Part shown: positions 1 to 6,104 of the stretch, piece by piece
Layout: each line of letters starts with the position of its first letter
Position numbering within the stretch: the stretch's first letter is position 1
Assembly (NCBI GenBank): GCA_036001225.1
Contig: DASYUM010000068.1
Coordinates: 1 to 15,882, forward strand
Direction of reading: 5' to 3'
DNA length: 15,882 nt
Source: DASYUM01 sp036001225
GTDB lineage: Bacteria; Methylomirabilota; Methylomirabilia; Rokubacteriales; DASRDR01
Notes under the pieces: generated by a model
Told to the model about the DNA's origin: nothing
Databases searched by the model: none
The model's input: the letters and a program-made list of their open reading frames with translations, nothing else
Program-made: the position numbers and the translations under genes

Positions 1-132
1 CTCGAAGGCCTTGAGCTGCTCCGGCGTGTGCTTCTCCTTGTGGGCCAGGGCCCGGTCGGCTTCGAAGGTCACGCCCAGCAGCAAACCGAGGGAGAGCGCG
101 AGGGCGACGAACGCGCAGCGTCTGATGGTCAT
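1..132 (-). CDS. Small exported protein, N-terminal 44 residues only
   Basis: Only the first 44 codons are in the window; the gene runs off the left edge. The start is ATG at 132, preceded by a purine-rich GGGAGAG about 6 nt upstream. Residues 1-30 look like a Sec signal peptide: charged MTIRR, a hydrophobic run at about 6-22, and a possible cleavage after Ala-Leu-Ala at 28-30. The mature part begins HKEKHTPEQLKAFE. It is last in the chain after the metallophosphoesterase, with a 19-nt gap, so it is probably co-transcribed with it. The mature start resembles the region ahead of the haem motif in small periplasmic cytochromes c, but no CxxCH lies within the visible part. That reading is a guess; the family cannot be named from this fragment. 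Confidence 0.65.
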   Translation of the reverse strand, partial: MTIRRCAFVALALSLGLLLGVTFEADRALAHKEKHTPEQLKAFE

Positions 133-151
133 GGCAGTCTCTCCCTGGCGG

Positions 152-1369
152 CTACTTGTAGGCGCCGTAGTAGGGCCACTCGCGGTCGGCGATGCGCGGC
201 TGCAGGATCTGGTTGACGTTGTCCGCGCAACCCGAGTCCCAGGGGGCGTCGGCGAAGATGTCCTTCCGCCACATCATGTACTCGTTCTCGACCCTGTCCC
301 CGGCCAGGGTGAGCCGGGACCAGCCGACTCCGTCGAAGGGATCGCCGGGATCCACGCGCACCTTGCACCTGGTAAGGACCGGCACGCCCTCCGGCGGGTA
401 CGGCCACGTCCAGGAGGTCGCCAGCATGCCGATCGAGCGCAGCTTGCCGACTTCGTTGTAGAGGACCTGGTGAGTGTGGCCGTGGACGTTGGTGACGTTG
501 GTGAAGGGCTTGAGGACCTCGTGGACCTCCCGCCAGTCTCGCACCCAGAAGTTCCAGGGCGGATAATACTCGTAGAGCGGATTGTGGCTGAAGATCACGA
601 CGGGCCTGTCCTTCGGCCAGTTTCCCAGCGTGTTGTTCATCCACTCGAGCTGATCCCGGCCGACCCCGGCCCACGACCCGGCCACGGACCCGTCCAGGGT
701 GGCCATGTGCCCCATGCGCTCCTTGGGCGTCATCTTCTTCACGGTCCAGTAGTCGGGTCCACGGCTCACCGTGTCCAGCCCGATGAAGCGCACACCCTTG
801 TGGTCGAACGTCCAGTTCGGTTGGCCGAAGAGCCCGGTCCACTTCTGGCCCATGTCCAGATACCAGTCGTGCTCGCCGGGGATGTAGACCTTGCGAATCG
901 TGATCTCCTTCAGGATGTCGGCGCCGAGGTCGAGCTCCACCGGGTCCCCGAGCTGGGCGAGGTCGCCGCCGTGGATCAGGAAATCGGCCGGCGGACTCAT
1001 CGCCTGCACGTCCTTGACCGCCCGCGTGGCCTTGTCGACGAACCGGGTGTTGACATCCTTCGGGTAGAGATGGTTGTCGGAGACCCAGGCGAACTTGAAC
1101 GTCTCCTGCCCGAAGGCGAGGTCCAGGGTATTGATCAGGGGAAACCAACCGTAGCTGGCGGCGCCGGCCGCGGCGCCGGCCAGGAGCGACTTGTGGATGA
1201 AGGTGCGCCGGGTGAGCTGGAGTGACTGATCGGGTCGCTCCCCGGGCTTGTTCAGCTCCGCGTCCATCTCGCGCCGCGTGTTCGCAAGCTCCGGGGACGA
1301 GCCGACCTTCCGCCACCAGGCCATTCGGGCCTTCGCTCTCAGAAGGTCCAGTCGGTCATGAACATCCAT
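152..1369 (-). CDS. Tat-exported calcineurin-like metallophosphoesterase
   Basis: Predicted two-metal phosphoesterase acting outside the cytoplasm; substrate unknown. The metal-site motifs appear in family order over 405 residues: SDNH (97-100), GGDLAQLG (134-141), GEHD (165-168), SHNP (261-264) and GHTH (297-300). The third motif is normally GNHD; here the metal-binding Asn is Glu. A twin-arginine signal (TRRTF, 53-57) followed by a small hydrophobic stretch (61-76) sits after an unusual hydrophilic leader of about 50 residues. I chose ATG 1369 over the in-frame ATG at 1399 because a perfect AAGGAGG lies 8 nt before 1369 and inside the longer version. It lies 48 nt after the cupredoxin-like gene and 19 nt before a small exported protein, downstream of an ECF sigma/anti-sigma pair, so it may belong to that regulon. 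The fold is secure; the biological role is not. Confidence 0.85.
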   Translation of the reverse strand: MDVHDRLDLLRAKARMAWWRKVGSSPELANTRREMDAELNKPGERPDQSLQLTRRTFIHKSLLAGAAAGAASYGWFPLINTLDLAFGQETFKFAWVSDNHLYPKDVNTRFVDKATRAVKDVQAMSPPADFLIHGGDLAQLGDPVELDLGADILKEITIRKVYIPGEHDWYLDMGQKWTGLFGQPNWTFDHKGVRFIGLDTVSRGPDYWTVKKMTPKERMGHMATLDGSVAGSWAGVGRDQLEWMNNTLGNWPKDRPVVIFSHNPLYEYYPPWNFWVRDWREVHEVLKPFTNVTNVHGHTHQVLYNEVGKLRSIGMLATSWTWPYPPEGVPVLTRCKVRVDPGDPFDGVGWSRLTLAGDRVENEYMMWRKDIFADAPWDSGCADNVNQILQPRIADREWPYYGAYK

Positions 1370-1417
1370 CGCGGTTGCCTCCTTGCGGAGTGAACCCACG
1401 TCACCGGGGTGAACCGT

Positions 1418-2164
1418 TTACTTCTTCTTCAGCTCGATCGGAACGGACACCACCTCCTTCGCCTTGACGGTCACCGGGATCTCGACCTCGCCCGTGAACT
1501 CCTGCCAGGCCACCATCGTGTACGAGCCGGCCGGCACGTCCTTGATGGTGAACGTGCCGTCCTTGCCGGTCAGCGCGTAGTAGGGGTTCTCGGCGACGTG
1601 GACCCAGCCGAGCATCCACCCGTGGGCGTCGCACTCGACACGCACCAGCCCCGGCTTCTTGAGCGGCTTGGTGATCCGCTGGCCCTGGTTCGGGAGTGCC
1701 ACGTTGAAGACCGTCACCTTGCCGAGAAAGCCATGGGTGTTGTGGAGGACCGGGTCCGAGTTCACGATGTCGAACTCGCCGGCGGGGATGACTTGCACGT
1801 GGGGATGAAAGTCGCACTTCTCGTTGTTGATCTCGGCGTTCTTCGACGCCTTCTCCCACGCCTTGCCCTTCTCCACCTTCTTCAGGTAGACGACGGCCTC
1901 CTGGACCGACTTGTCGGGGTTGAGCACGATCTGATCCACCTCTCGCGGCGCGCTTCCGCAGACCTCCCGGTCCTTGGTCGGGATCACCTTCCGCTTCGGC
2001 GGCGGCGTTCCCGGAAACACCACCTTGCCGCGGATCGTCCCGCCGTCGGCGGCCTGGACGATCTCGTAGGCCCGGGCGGGGGCCGTCGAGCCCAGGGTCA
2101 GGCCGAGCACCAGGAGGAGGGCCAGGAGGAGCCCGCTGCCGGGTCGGCTTCCGCGTTGGCTCAT
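1418..2164 (-). CDS. Exported cupredoxin-like protein with carboxypeptidase-regulatory-like domain
   Basis: A 248-residue exported protein. The signal peptide spans residues 1-32 (hydrophobic 11-25, cleavage likely after Ala-Arg-Ala). Residues about 40-190 look like a beta-sandwich with a candidate type-1 copper site: His141 (or His144) far upstream, then Cys178, His181 and Met184 in the motif ECDAHGWM, the CxxHxxM spacing of small blue-copper proteins. Cys69 and Cys117 could form a disulfide. Residues about 196-245 match a carboxypeptidase-regulatory-like (transthyretin-type) beta domain (DGTFTIKDVPAGSY). ATG 2164 is preferred over in-frame ATG 2245: it has GGAG 8 nt upstream, starts directly with a signal peptide and avoids overlapping the anti-sigma gene. 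It follows that gene by 43 nt and precedes the metallophosphoesterase by 48 nt. An electron-transfer or copper-binding role is inferred; only the residue pattern is seen. Confidence 0.75.
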   Translation of the reverse strand: MSQRGSRPGSGLLLALLLVLGLTLGSTAPARAYEIVQAADGGTIRGKVVFPGTPPPKRKVIPTKDREVCGSAPREVDQIVLNPDKSVQEAVVYLKKVEKGKAWEKASKNAEINNEKCDFHPHVQVIPAGEFDIVNSDPVLHNTHGFLGKVTVFNVALPNQGQRITKPLKKPGLVRVECDAHGWMLGWVHVAENPYYALTGKDGTFTIKDVPAGSYTMVAWQEFTGEVEIPVTVKAKEVVSVPIELKKK

Positions 2165-2207
2165 ACCGTGGTCTCCGGCCAGGTCAGCCGTGTCGCGGCG
2201 AGCCGGG

Positions 2208-3035
2208 TTACCGGGCCCCGTGGGCTTGTGGCGTGAGGGTGACATCGAGCTTCTCCTCGGCGGAATGGCAGACGGCGCACGACCGTCCCCCGATCTCGGA
2301 GACCAACGCGTAGGCGGCGCCGTGGGCGCTCCACACGATCACGTCGTAGCCCTGGCGGTTCACCATCTTGAACTTCGGCTCCGACAGTAGCCCCAGCTTG
2401 CGGTACTGCTCGGCGGGCATGATGAATAGGGTCACGTTCTTTTCGTCCACCCGATACTCGAGGGCGGCCACGTCGATGTCGCGAAGGTGAGAGATCCGCC
2501 CACCCAGGAAGGTGAGATTCTCGTCTTTCAGCTCGGGCAGCCGGACGTTGAAGTCGAGCTTGTTTCCGAACCACTGCTCCGCCTCGCGGGGCGACATCCG
2601 GGCGATGTCGAAGGGCAGCAGCCCTCGGGCGAGCTTTTGATGTTGCTCGACGGAGGCATCGGCCAGGCGGAGCAGGGAGGCCGAGGCTTCCCGACGCGCC
2701 GACGTCAGCACCAGGGTCGAGGCGCTGACGGCGAGCACGAGCGCGGCCACGGCCGCACTCACGATGGGCCGACGGCGGAAGCGGCGCGCCCACCGCGCCC
2801 GGCGCGACTCGGTCAGACCGACCACCAGATGGGCGACCCGTCCCCGTACCGCGTCCGGCGTCTGATCGGGACGGAGCGGCACCATGTAGATCTCCCGGAA
2901 CGCTTGCTCCAGCTCGAGCGCGTGCTGGCACTCGAGACAGGTGCGGAGATGGTCGTCCACGGCGGGGCGCTGCTCGCCCGGCAACTCGCCGTCGAGGTAT
3001 TCGAAGAGCCTGGCTCGCACCAGGTTACAGGTCAC
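2208..3035 (-). CDS. Zinc-finger anti-sigma factor with a periplasmic CxxCH haem-c motif
   Basis: Predicted membrane-spanning anti-sigma factor that holds the adjacent ECF sigma factor inactive. The cytoplasmic N-terminus has the zinc-binding anti-sigma pattern His29-x3-Cys33-x2-Cys36, with a further Cys at 3. One transmembrane helix lies at about 91-111 after an Arg-rich stop-transfer stretch (79-89), followed by a periplasmic domain of about 160 residues. Near its C-terminus is SCAVCHSAEE, a CxxCH haem-attachment motif (Cys253, Cys256, His257). The paralogous anti-sigma factor at 3698-4489 lacks this. The start is GTG 3035, with GAGGAG 5 nt upstream. It overlaps the sigma-factor stop by 11 nt, so translation is likely coupled. 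A longer ATG version at 3098 would overlap the sigma gene more and lacks the family's short N-terminus. The anti-sigma role is firm by context; covalent haem is inferred from motif and location only. Confidence 0.85.
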   Translation of the reverse strand: MTCNLVRARLFEYLDGELPGEQRPAVDDHLRTCLECQHALELEQAFREIYMVPLRPDQTPDAVRGRVAHLVVGLTESRRARWARRFRRRPIVSAAVAALVLAVSASTLVLTSARREASASLLRLADASVEQHQKLARGLLPFDIARMSPREAEQWFGNKLDFNVRLPELKDENLTFLGGRISHLRDIDVAALEYRVDEKNVTLFIMPAEQYRKLGLLSEPKFKMVNRQGYDVIVWSAHGAAYALVSEIGGRSCAVCHSAEEKLDVTLTPQAHGAR

Positions 3036-3561
3036 GGGCTCTCCTCGGCTCGATGGCGTGGTGACCTTGGAGGAAGGATCGCAATAGGTTCCGCCCACGA
3101 TAGAGCCGGGACATCACGGTGCCGATGGGTTTGTCGATCACGTGGGCGATCTCCTGGTAGGAGAGACCCTCGATGTCTCGGAGCTCGACCGCTTCCCTCC
3201 AGACGGACGGGAGTCGGCGGATGGCGTTCCGGACATCTTCGATCGCCAGGCGCCGCAGCAAGATCTCCTCCGGGTTCAGGGGCAGCGACGAGTCGGTCGC
3301 CTCCTCGGGTAACTCGGCCTCGATCGGGCGCGCCAACTTCCGGCGACACCGGTCGATGTGGCTGTGTTTCATGATCTTGAGCAGCCAGGCCTTCGGATTC
3401 AGCTCCGGGTCGAGCGACGACCGGCCCCGGTAGGCCCGGAGGAGCGTCTCCTGGAGGAGATCCTCGGCTTCTGTCTCGCTGCGCGTCAGGATCCGCGCAT
3501 AATTGTAGAGCGAATCCGTGTATTTGAGGGCCAGCTCGCGGAAGTCGGCCGGCGCGTCCAT
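3025..3561 (-). CDS. ECF-family RNA polymerase sigma factor (second pair)
   Basis: An alternative sigma factor of 178 residues, the normal length for the extracytoplasmic-function group. Region 2 spans about residues 15-78, with the core-binding stretch EAEDLLQETLLRAYRG (31-46) and the WLLKIMKHSHIDRCRR segment (59-74) that reads the -10 element. Region 4 spans about 112-162, with the helix-turn-helix LSYQEIAHVIDKPIGTVMSRL (133-153 region). No region 1 or 3 is present. Its stop overlaps the anti-sigma gene start by 11 nt. No Shine-Dalgarno sequence precedes ATG 3561, but a candidate ECF-type promoter at 3576-3602 would put transcription start only about 8 nt upstream, so a leaderless-like transcript is possible. 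It is a paralogue of the sigma factor at 4494-5015; shared N-terminal wording (DFRE, ALxxxDxLxNxA) suggests tandem duplication. Its targets are inferred to include the exported genes downstream. Confidence 0.92.
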   Translation of the reverse strand: MDAPADFRELALKYTDSLYNYARILTRSETEAEDLLQETLLRAYRGRSSLDPELNPKAWLLKIMKHSHIDRCRRKLARPIEAELPEEATDSSLPLNPEEILLRRLAIEDVRNAIRRLPSVWREAVELRDIEGLSYQEIAHVIDKPIGTVMSRLYRGRNLLRSFLQGHHAIEPRRARDL

Positions 3562-3575
3562 CCGGGATATCTACT

Positions 3576-3602
3576 ACTACGCACGCGGCCGGCTTTTATT
3601 CC
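3576..3602 (-). promoter_or_regulatory. Candidate ECF-type promoter for the second sigma/anti-sigma pair
   Basis: On the minus strand GGAATA (3602-3597) and CGTAGT (3581-3576) are 15 nt apart. This resembles the GGAAC / CGTA-type elements of ECF promoters, where the sigma factor drives its own operon. It falls in the 136-nt gap between the first anti-sigma gene and the second sigma gene, 14 nt ahead of the ATG. The rest of that gap (3603-3697) shows no other clear element. Pattern match only. Confidence 0.4.
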
Positions 3603-3697
3603 CAGCCGGGGAGTGCGTTTCGGCCATCCGCGGTAACACGGCGCGTCATCTCCGACGCGAGGCGTGGGCCGATCAGGGGGGCCGGTTCCTCACCCGA

Positions 3698-4489
3698 CTA
3701 CAGGGCTTTGCGCATCTTGAGGAAGAGCTGGCGACTTCGGGGATCGTCGAGGTCGGAGACCATCAGGTAGGCGTAATCTCCCTGCTTCCAGTAGATGACG
3801 TGAAACCCGTTGACCTGGCGCATGTAGGGCCGGTACGTGTCGATCTGGACCCGTCCCTCGTTCGGCATCGGCAGGTCCTGGCCGTGCAAGGCGAAGTACG
3901 TCGTGATGAACCAGGCCTGGTCCCGAAGGACCACCGCGGCGGCCTTCCGGTTGGCGATCACGGTCGGGCGTGCCTCGAGGAGGGTCAGCTCCTCGTCGCC
4001 GGCGAACGCCGAGGGGACCTGGACGTCGGTGAGGGACCGGAGGGTGGCGAAGGCCGAGGCCGGGTCAGAGACCTCGCCGGCGACGGCCTGGAGCTGGAGC
4101 AGGATGCGGGTGTGCTCGGTCAGGCTGCTCTGGACGAGGCGCTCCAACGGGTCCTCGGGTGGGCGGCCGCGGAACTGGACCCAGGGCGCCAGCACCGCCG
4201 CCACCAGCACCGCCGCCGCCGCCGCGGCGACCCACGGCCGAGCGAGCCAGCGAATGGGCGCCGGCCGCGGGCGGGCGAGGCGGAGCCGCTCCAGCCGGCG
4301 GGCCAGCGCCGCCGGGGCCGGGCTCCGCGGCAGCGCCCGGATGCCGGCGGCCATCGCGTCGGCTTCCTCGCGGAGGCCGCGGCAGCGCGGACAGCGCGCG
4401 AGGTGGGCCTCGACGGTCGCCGCCGCGTCGGCCGGCAGCTCGCCCCGGCGGTATTCTTCGAGGATCTCGCGGGCCTCCTGGCAGTCCAT
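3698..4489 (-). CDS. Zinc-finger anti-sigma factor (first pair)
   Basis: Predicted single-pass membrane anti-sigma factor for the upstream ECF sigma factor. Over 263 residues it shows the zinc anti-sigma motif His29-x3-Cys33-x2-Cys36 with Cys3, an Ala/Pro/Arg-rich linker, one transmembrane helix at about 86-104, and a periplasmic domain of about 155 residues. The end of that domain (VNGFHVIYWKQGDYAYLMVS, 226-245) aligns by eye with the same region of the second anti-sigma factor (VNRQGYDVIVWSAHGAAYAL), so the two are paralogues. This one ends in DDPRSRQLFLKMRKAL and has no CxxCH. ATG 4489 lies 4 nt after the sigma stop, so the two are probably translationally coupled. The signal sensed is unknown. 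Confidence 0.85.
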   Translation of the reverse strand: MDCQEAREILEEYRRGELPADAAATVEAHLARCPRCRGLREEADAMAAGIRALPRSPAPAALARRLERLRLARPRPAPIRWLARPWVAAAAAAVLVAAVLAPWVQFRGRPPEDPLERLVQSSLTEHTRILLQLQAVAGEVSDPASAFATLRSLTDVQVPSAFAGDEELTLLEARPTVIANRKAAAVVLRDQAWFITTYFALHGQDLPMPNEGRVQIDTYRPYMRQVNGFHVIYWKQGDYAYLMVSDLDDPRSRQLFLKMRKAL

Positions 4490-4493
4490 CGGA

Positions 4494-5015
4494 TCAGCCT
4501 GGCCGATAGTCGATCAGCCGGCGGCGGACCAGCCGCCGAGCCCGGAAGAGTCGCGACTTCACCGTTCCCACCGGGGTATCCATGATCTGGGCGATCTCGA
4601 CCAGCGTGAAGCCCTCGAGGTCCGCGAAGAGGAGCACCGAGCGGAACTCTTCGGGCAGCTCTCGGATGGCGCGCTCGAGGTCCACCGCGGTCCCGATCCC
4701 GCTGGCCGGCGTGGCCGGCACCTGGACGTCCCACAGCTCCTCCGGGCCATCCACGACCTCCTTGTCGAGTACGGCCAGCTCGCGGGACTCGCGTCGGTAG
4801 AACGTCAGAAACGTATTTCTCAGTATTTGAAACAACCAAGCCCGCAGATGCGTTCCCGGTTGGAACTGGTGGGCGAACCGGAGGGCCCTCAGGTAGGTCT
4901 CTTGAACCAGGTCCTCGGCGTCGGGCGGGCGACGGGTCAGGTATAGCGCGAAGTTGTGCAGCGCGTCGAGATGGGTGAGGGCCTGCTCGCGGAAGTCGGG
5001 GGCGATGTCGGTCAC
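4494..5015 (-). CDS. ECF-family RNA polymerase sigma factor (first pair)
   Basis: A 173-residue ECF sigma factor. Region 2 covers about 17-76 (DAEDLVQETYLRALRF at 32-47; AWLFQILRNTFLTFYRR at 59-75). An acidic linker containing EVVDGPEELWDV follows. Region 4 covers about 116-167, with the helix-turn-helix FTLVEIAQIMDTPVGTVKSR (136-155). The start is GTG 5015, with GGAG 8 nt upstream. It is transcribed with its anti-sigma gene and preceded by a sigma-70-like promoter at 5036-5065, unlike its paralogue downstream. The linker between regions 2 and 4 is longer than in the second sigma factor. Family assignment is certain; regulon unknown. Confidence 0.93.
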   Translation of the reverse strand: MTDIAPDFREQALTHLDALHNFALYLTRRPPDAEDLVQETYLRALRFAHQFQPGTHLRAWLFQILRNTFLTFYRRESRELAVLDKEVVDGPEELWDVQVPATPASGIGTAVDLERAIRELPEEFRSVLLFADLEGFTLVEIAQIMDTPVGTVKSRLFRARRLVRRRLIDYRPG

Positions 5016-5035
5016 CGGATGCGCTCCGGCCCGCC

Positions 5036-5065
5036 ACCCTAGCAGACGGCGGGGCCGCCTGACAA
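5036..5065 (-). promoter_or_regulatory. Candidate sigma-70-type promoter for the first sigma/anti-sigma pair
   Basis: Minus strand TTGTCA (5065-5060), 18-nt spacer, TAGGGT (5041-5036), 20 nt before the GTG start. The -35 matches 4 of 6 and the -10 is weak. The spacer contains a GC palindrome (GGCGGCCCCGCC, 5060-5049 region) that could be an operator or the stem of a weak folK terminator. Confidence 0.4.
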
Positions 5066-5081
5066 GGCTTGGTCCCGAGGC

Positions 5082-5591
5082 TCAGGCGAAGTAGGGGAAA
5101 ATCCCCCGCTGGTCCTCGATCTCGGTGAGCAGCTCGCGGATCGACCGGTAGAGGACGGGGTGCTCGACTTCGGGCGCGATCTCGGCGAGGGGGGCCAGGA
5201 CGAACCGCCGCTCGTGAAGGAGGAGGTGGGGGATCTGGAGGTCGTGGTCGCTCACGACCTCGCTCCCGTAGAGCAGGATGTCGATATCAAGGGTCCGGGG
5301 CGCGTATTCGCCGGGGGCCATCGGCTCCCGGACCCGGCCGGCGTCGGTCTCGATCGCCTGGAGGAGCTTCAGCAGGTGCCGGGGGCCGAGGTCGGTCTCG
5401 ATCTCGACCGCGCAGTTGAGGTACCAGCGATCCCGGGTGACGCGCTGCTCCGGCCAGGGCTCGGTCTCGTAGATCTGGGAACAGGCGATCAGCCGGACTC
5501 GCTGGTGCCCACCCAGATCCCGGAGGGCGTTCTCGAGGTACTGGTGGCGGTCCCCGAGATTCGAGCCGAGCGAGAGAAACACCCGTGGCAT
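5082..5591 (-). CDS. folK: 2-amino-4-hydroxy-6-hydroxymethyldihydropteridine diphosphokinase
   Basis: Transfers pyrophosphate from ATP to 6-hydroxymethyl-7,8-dihydropterin in folate synthesis; cytoplasmic. The 169-residue protein has the usual length and landmarks: LSLGSNLGDR (6-15), YETEPW (41-46), YLNCAVEIET (57-66), the signature PRTLDIDILLYG (98-109) with magnesium-binding Asp102 and Asp104, and IPHLLLHERRFVLAPLAEIAP (120-140 region) with substrate-contacting His122 and Arg residues. ATG 5591 gives the canonical N-terminus (MPRVFLSLGSNLG). It follows folB, the preceding step of the same pathway, across a 110-nt spacer that contains repeats. The first sigma gene starts 66 nt downstream, with its own promoter. 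Confidence 0.97.
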   Translation of the reverse strand: MPRVFLSLGSNLGDRHQYLENALRDLGGHQRVRLIACSQIYETEPWPEQRVTRDRWYLNCAVEIETDLGPRHLLKLLQAIETDAGRVREPMAPGEYAPRTLDIDILLYGSEVVSDHDLQIPHLLLHERRFVLAPLAEIAPEVEHPVLYRSIRELLTEIEDQRGIFPYFA

Positions 5592-5594
5592 CCC

Positions 5595-5612
5595 GCTACC
5601 GCTTCCGCTTCA
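5595..5612. repeat. Direct repeat of the folB 3' end (copy in folB-folK spacer)
   Basis: Positions 5595-5612 match 5701-5718 at 17 of 18 bases. On the minus strand both read as a Lys-Arg-Lys-Arg-stop coding end. The second copy is the true end of folB; this one lies just before the folK start. Confidence 0.75.
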
Positions 5613-5634
5613 GGTCGCCGTTCATCACGTACCC

Positions 5635-5759
5635 CGCGCCGATCGACGGAACCGGCCTCAGCGCCGAGAACGACCCGGGACGACGGCATCGGCCCGGGCT
5701 GCTACCGCTTTCGCTTCATCTGGACACCCGGCCGCGCCGCGATCCCGTCGATCGGCGCG
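5635..5759. repeat. 15-bp perfect inverted repeat spanning the folB end
   Basis: CGCGCCGATCGACGG at 5635-5649 is repeated as its exact reverse complement at 5745-5759, the latter inside the folB coding end. The arms are 95 nt apart. The central CGATCG is itself palindromic, which lowers its significance somewhat. Confidence 0.6.
5664..5698 (-). repeat. Intergenic repeat, copy 1 (just after folB)
   Basis: This 35-bp stretch, starting 3 nt past the folB stop on the minus strand, matches 8298-8333 with about three mismatches and one 1-nt gap. It contains two CCCGGG hexamers 13 nt apart that can pair as a small hairpin. The copy after dapA can form the same hairpin with GACCCGG/CCGGGTC. Confidence 0.6.
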
Positions 5760-6091
5760 GCGAGCTTCCGGACCCGGATGGTCACCTCGCGGGCCGGGAA
5801 CTCCCGAAGCAGGGCCTCCGTCAGCAGCCCGGCCAGCCGCTCGAGCAGGCGGACCCGCTGCTCGGTGGCGACCGCCACCACGCGGCGGACCACCAACCCG
5901 TAATCCACCGCGGCCTCCAAGTCATCCGAGAGCGCCGCTGGCGTGAGGTCGAGCGCCAGCTCCACGTCCACCGAATACCAGCCGCCCACGTCCTGCTCGG
6001 CGGCGGTGACGCCGTGATGGCCGTAGAAGCGGATGTCCTCTACCAGAAGTATATCAGGCGCCTCGTCCCGGGCTGGTCGGACGGGGCTCAT
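5702..6091 (-). CDS. folB: Dihydroneopterin aldolase
   Basis: Converts 7,8-dihydroneopterin to 6-hydroxymethyldihydropterin and glycolaldehyde, the step before FolK. The 129-residue protein shows FYGHHGVTAAEQ (22-33) with the substrate-binding Glu32, GGWYSVDVEL (36-45), AVDYG (61-65) with Tyr64, LLERLAG (82-88) and VRKLAAPI (107-114) with the catalytic Lys109. The N-terminus has about 13 residues before the usual start of the fold (ILLVEDIRFYG). ATG 6091 has no clear Shine-Dalgarno sequence but lies 13 nt after the dapL stop, so translation is probably coupled. The last residues (MKRKR) are encoded by a sequence duplicated in the spacer downstream. Confidence 0.95.
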   Translation of the reverse strand: MSPVRPARDEAPDILLVEDIRFYGHHGVTAAEQDVGGWYSVDVELALDLTPAALSDDLEAAVDYGLVVRRVVAVATEQRVRLLERLAGLLTEALLREFPAREVTIRVRKLAAPIDGIAARPGVQMKRKR

Positions 6092-6104
6092 GGGCCGAAA
6101 ACCG

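Noticed and set aside
4195..4230. GCC/ACC triplet-rich stretch as a microsatellite
   Set aside because: It encodes the Ala-rich transmembrane helix of the first anti-sigma factor; codon bias explains it.
5049..5060. GGCGGGGCCGCC as an intrinsic terminator after folK
   Set aside because: The stem is only 5 bp with a 2-nt loop and no T-run; it also lies within the spacer of the sigma-gene promoter.
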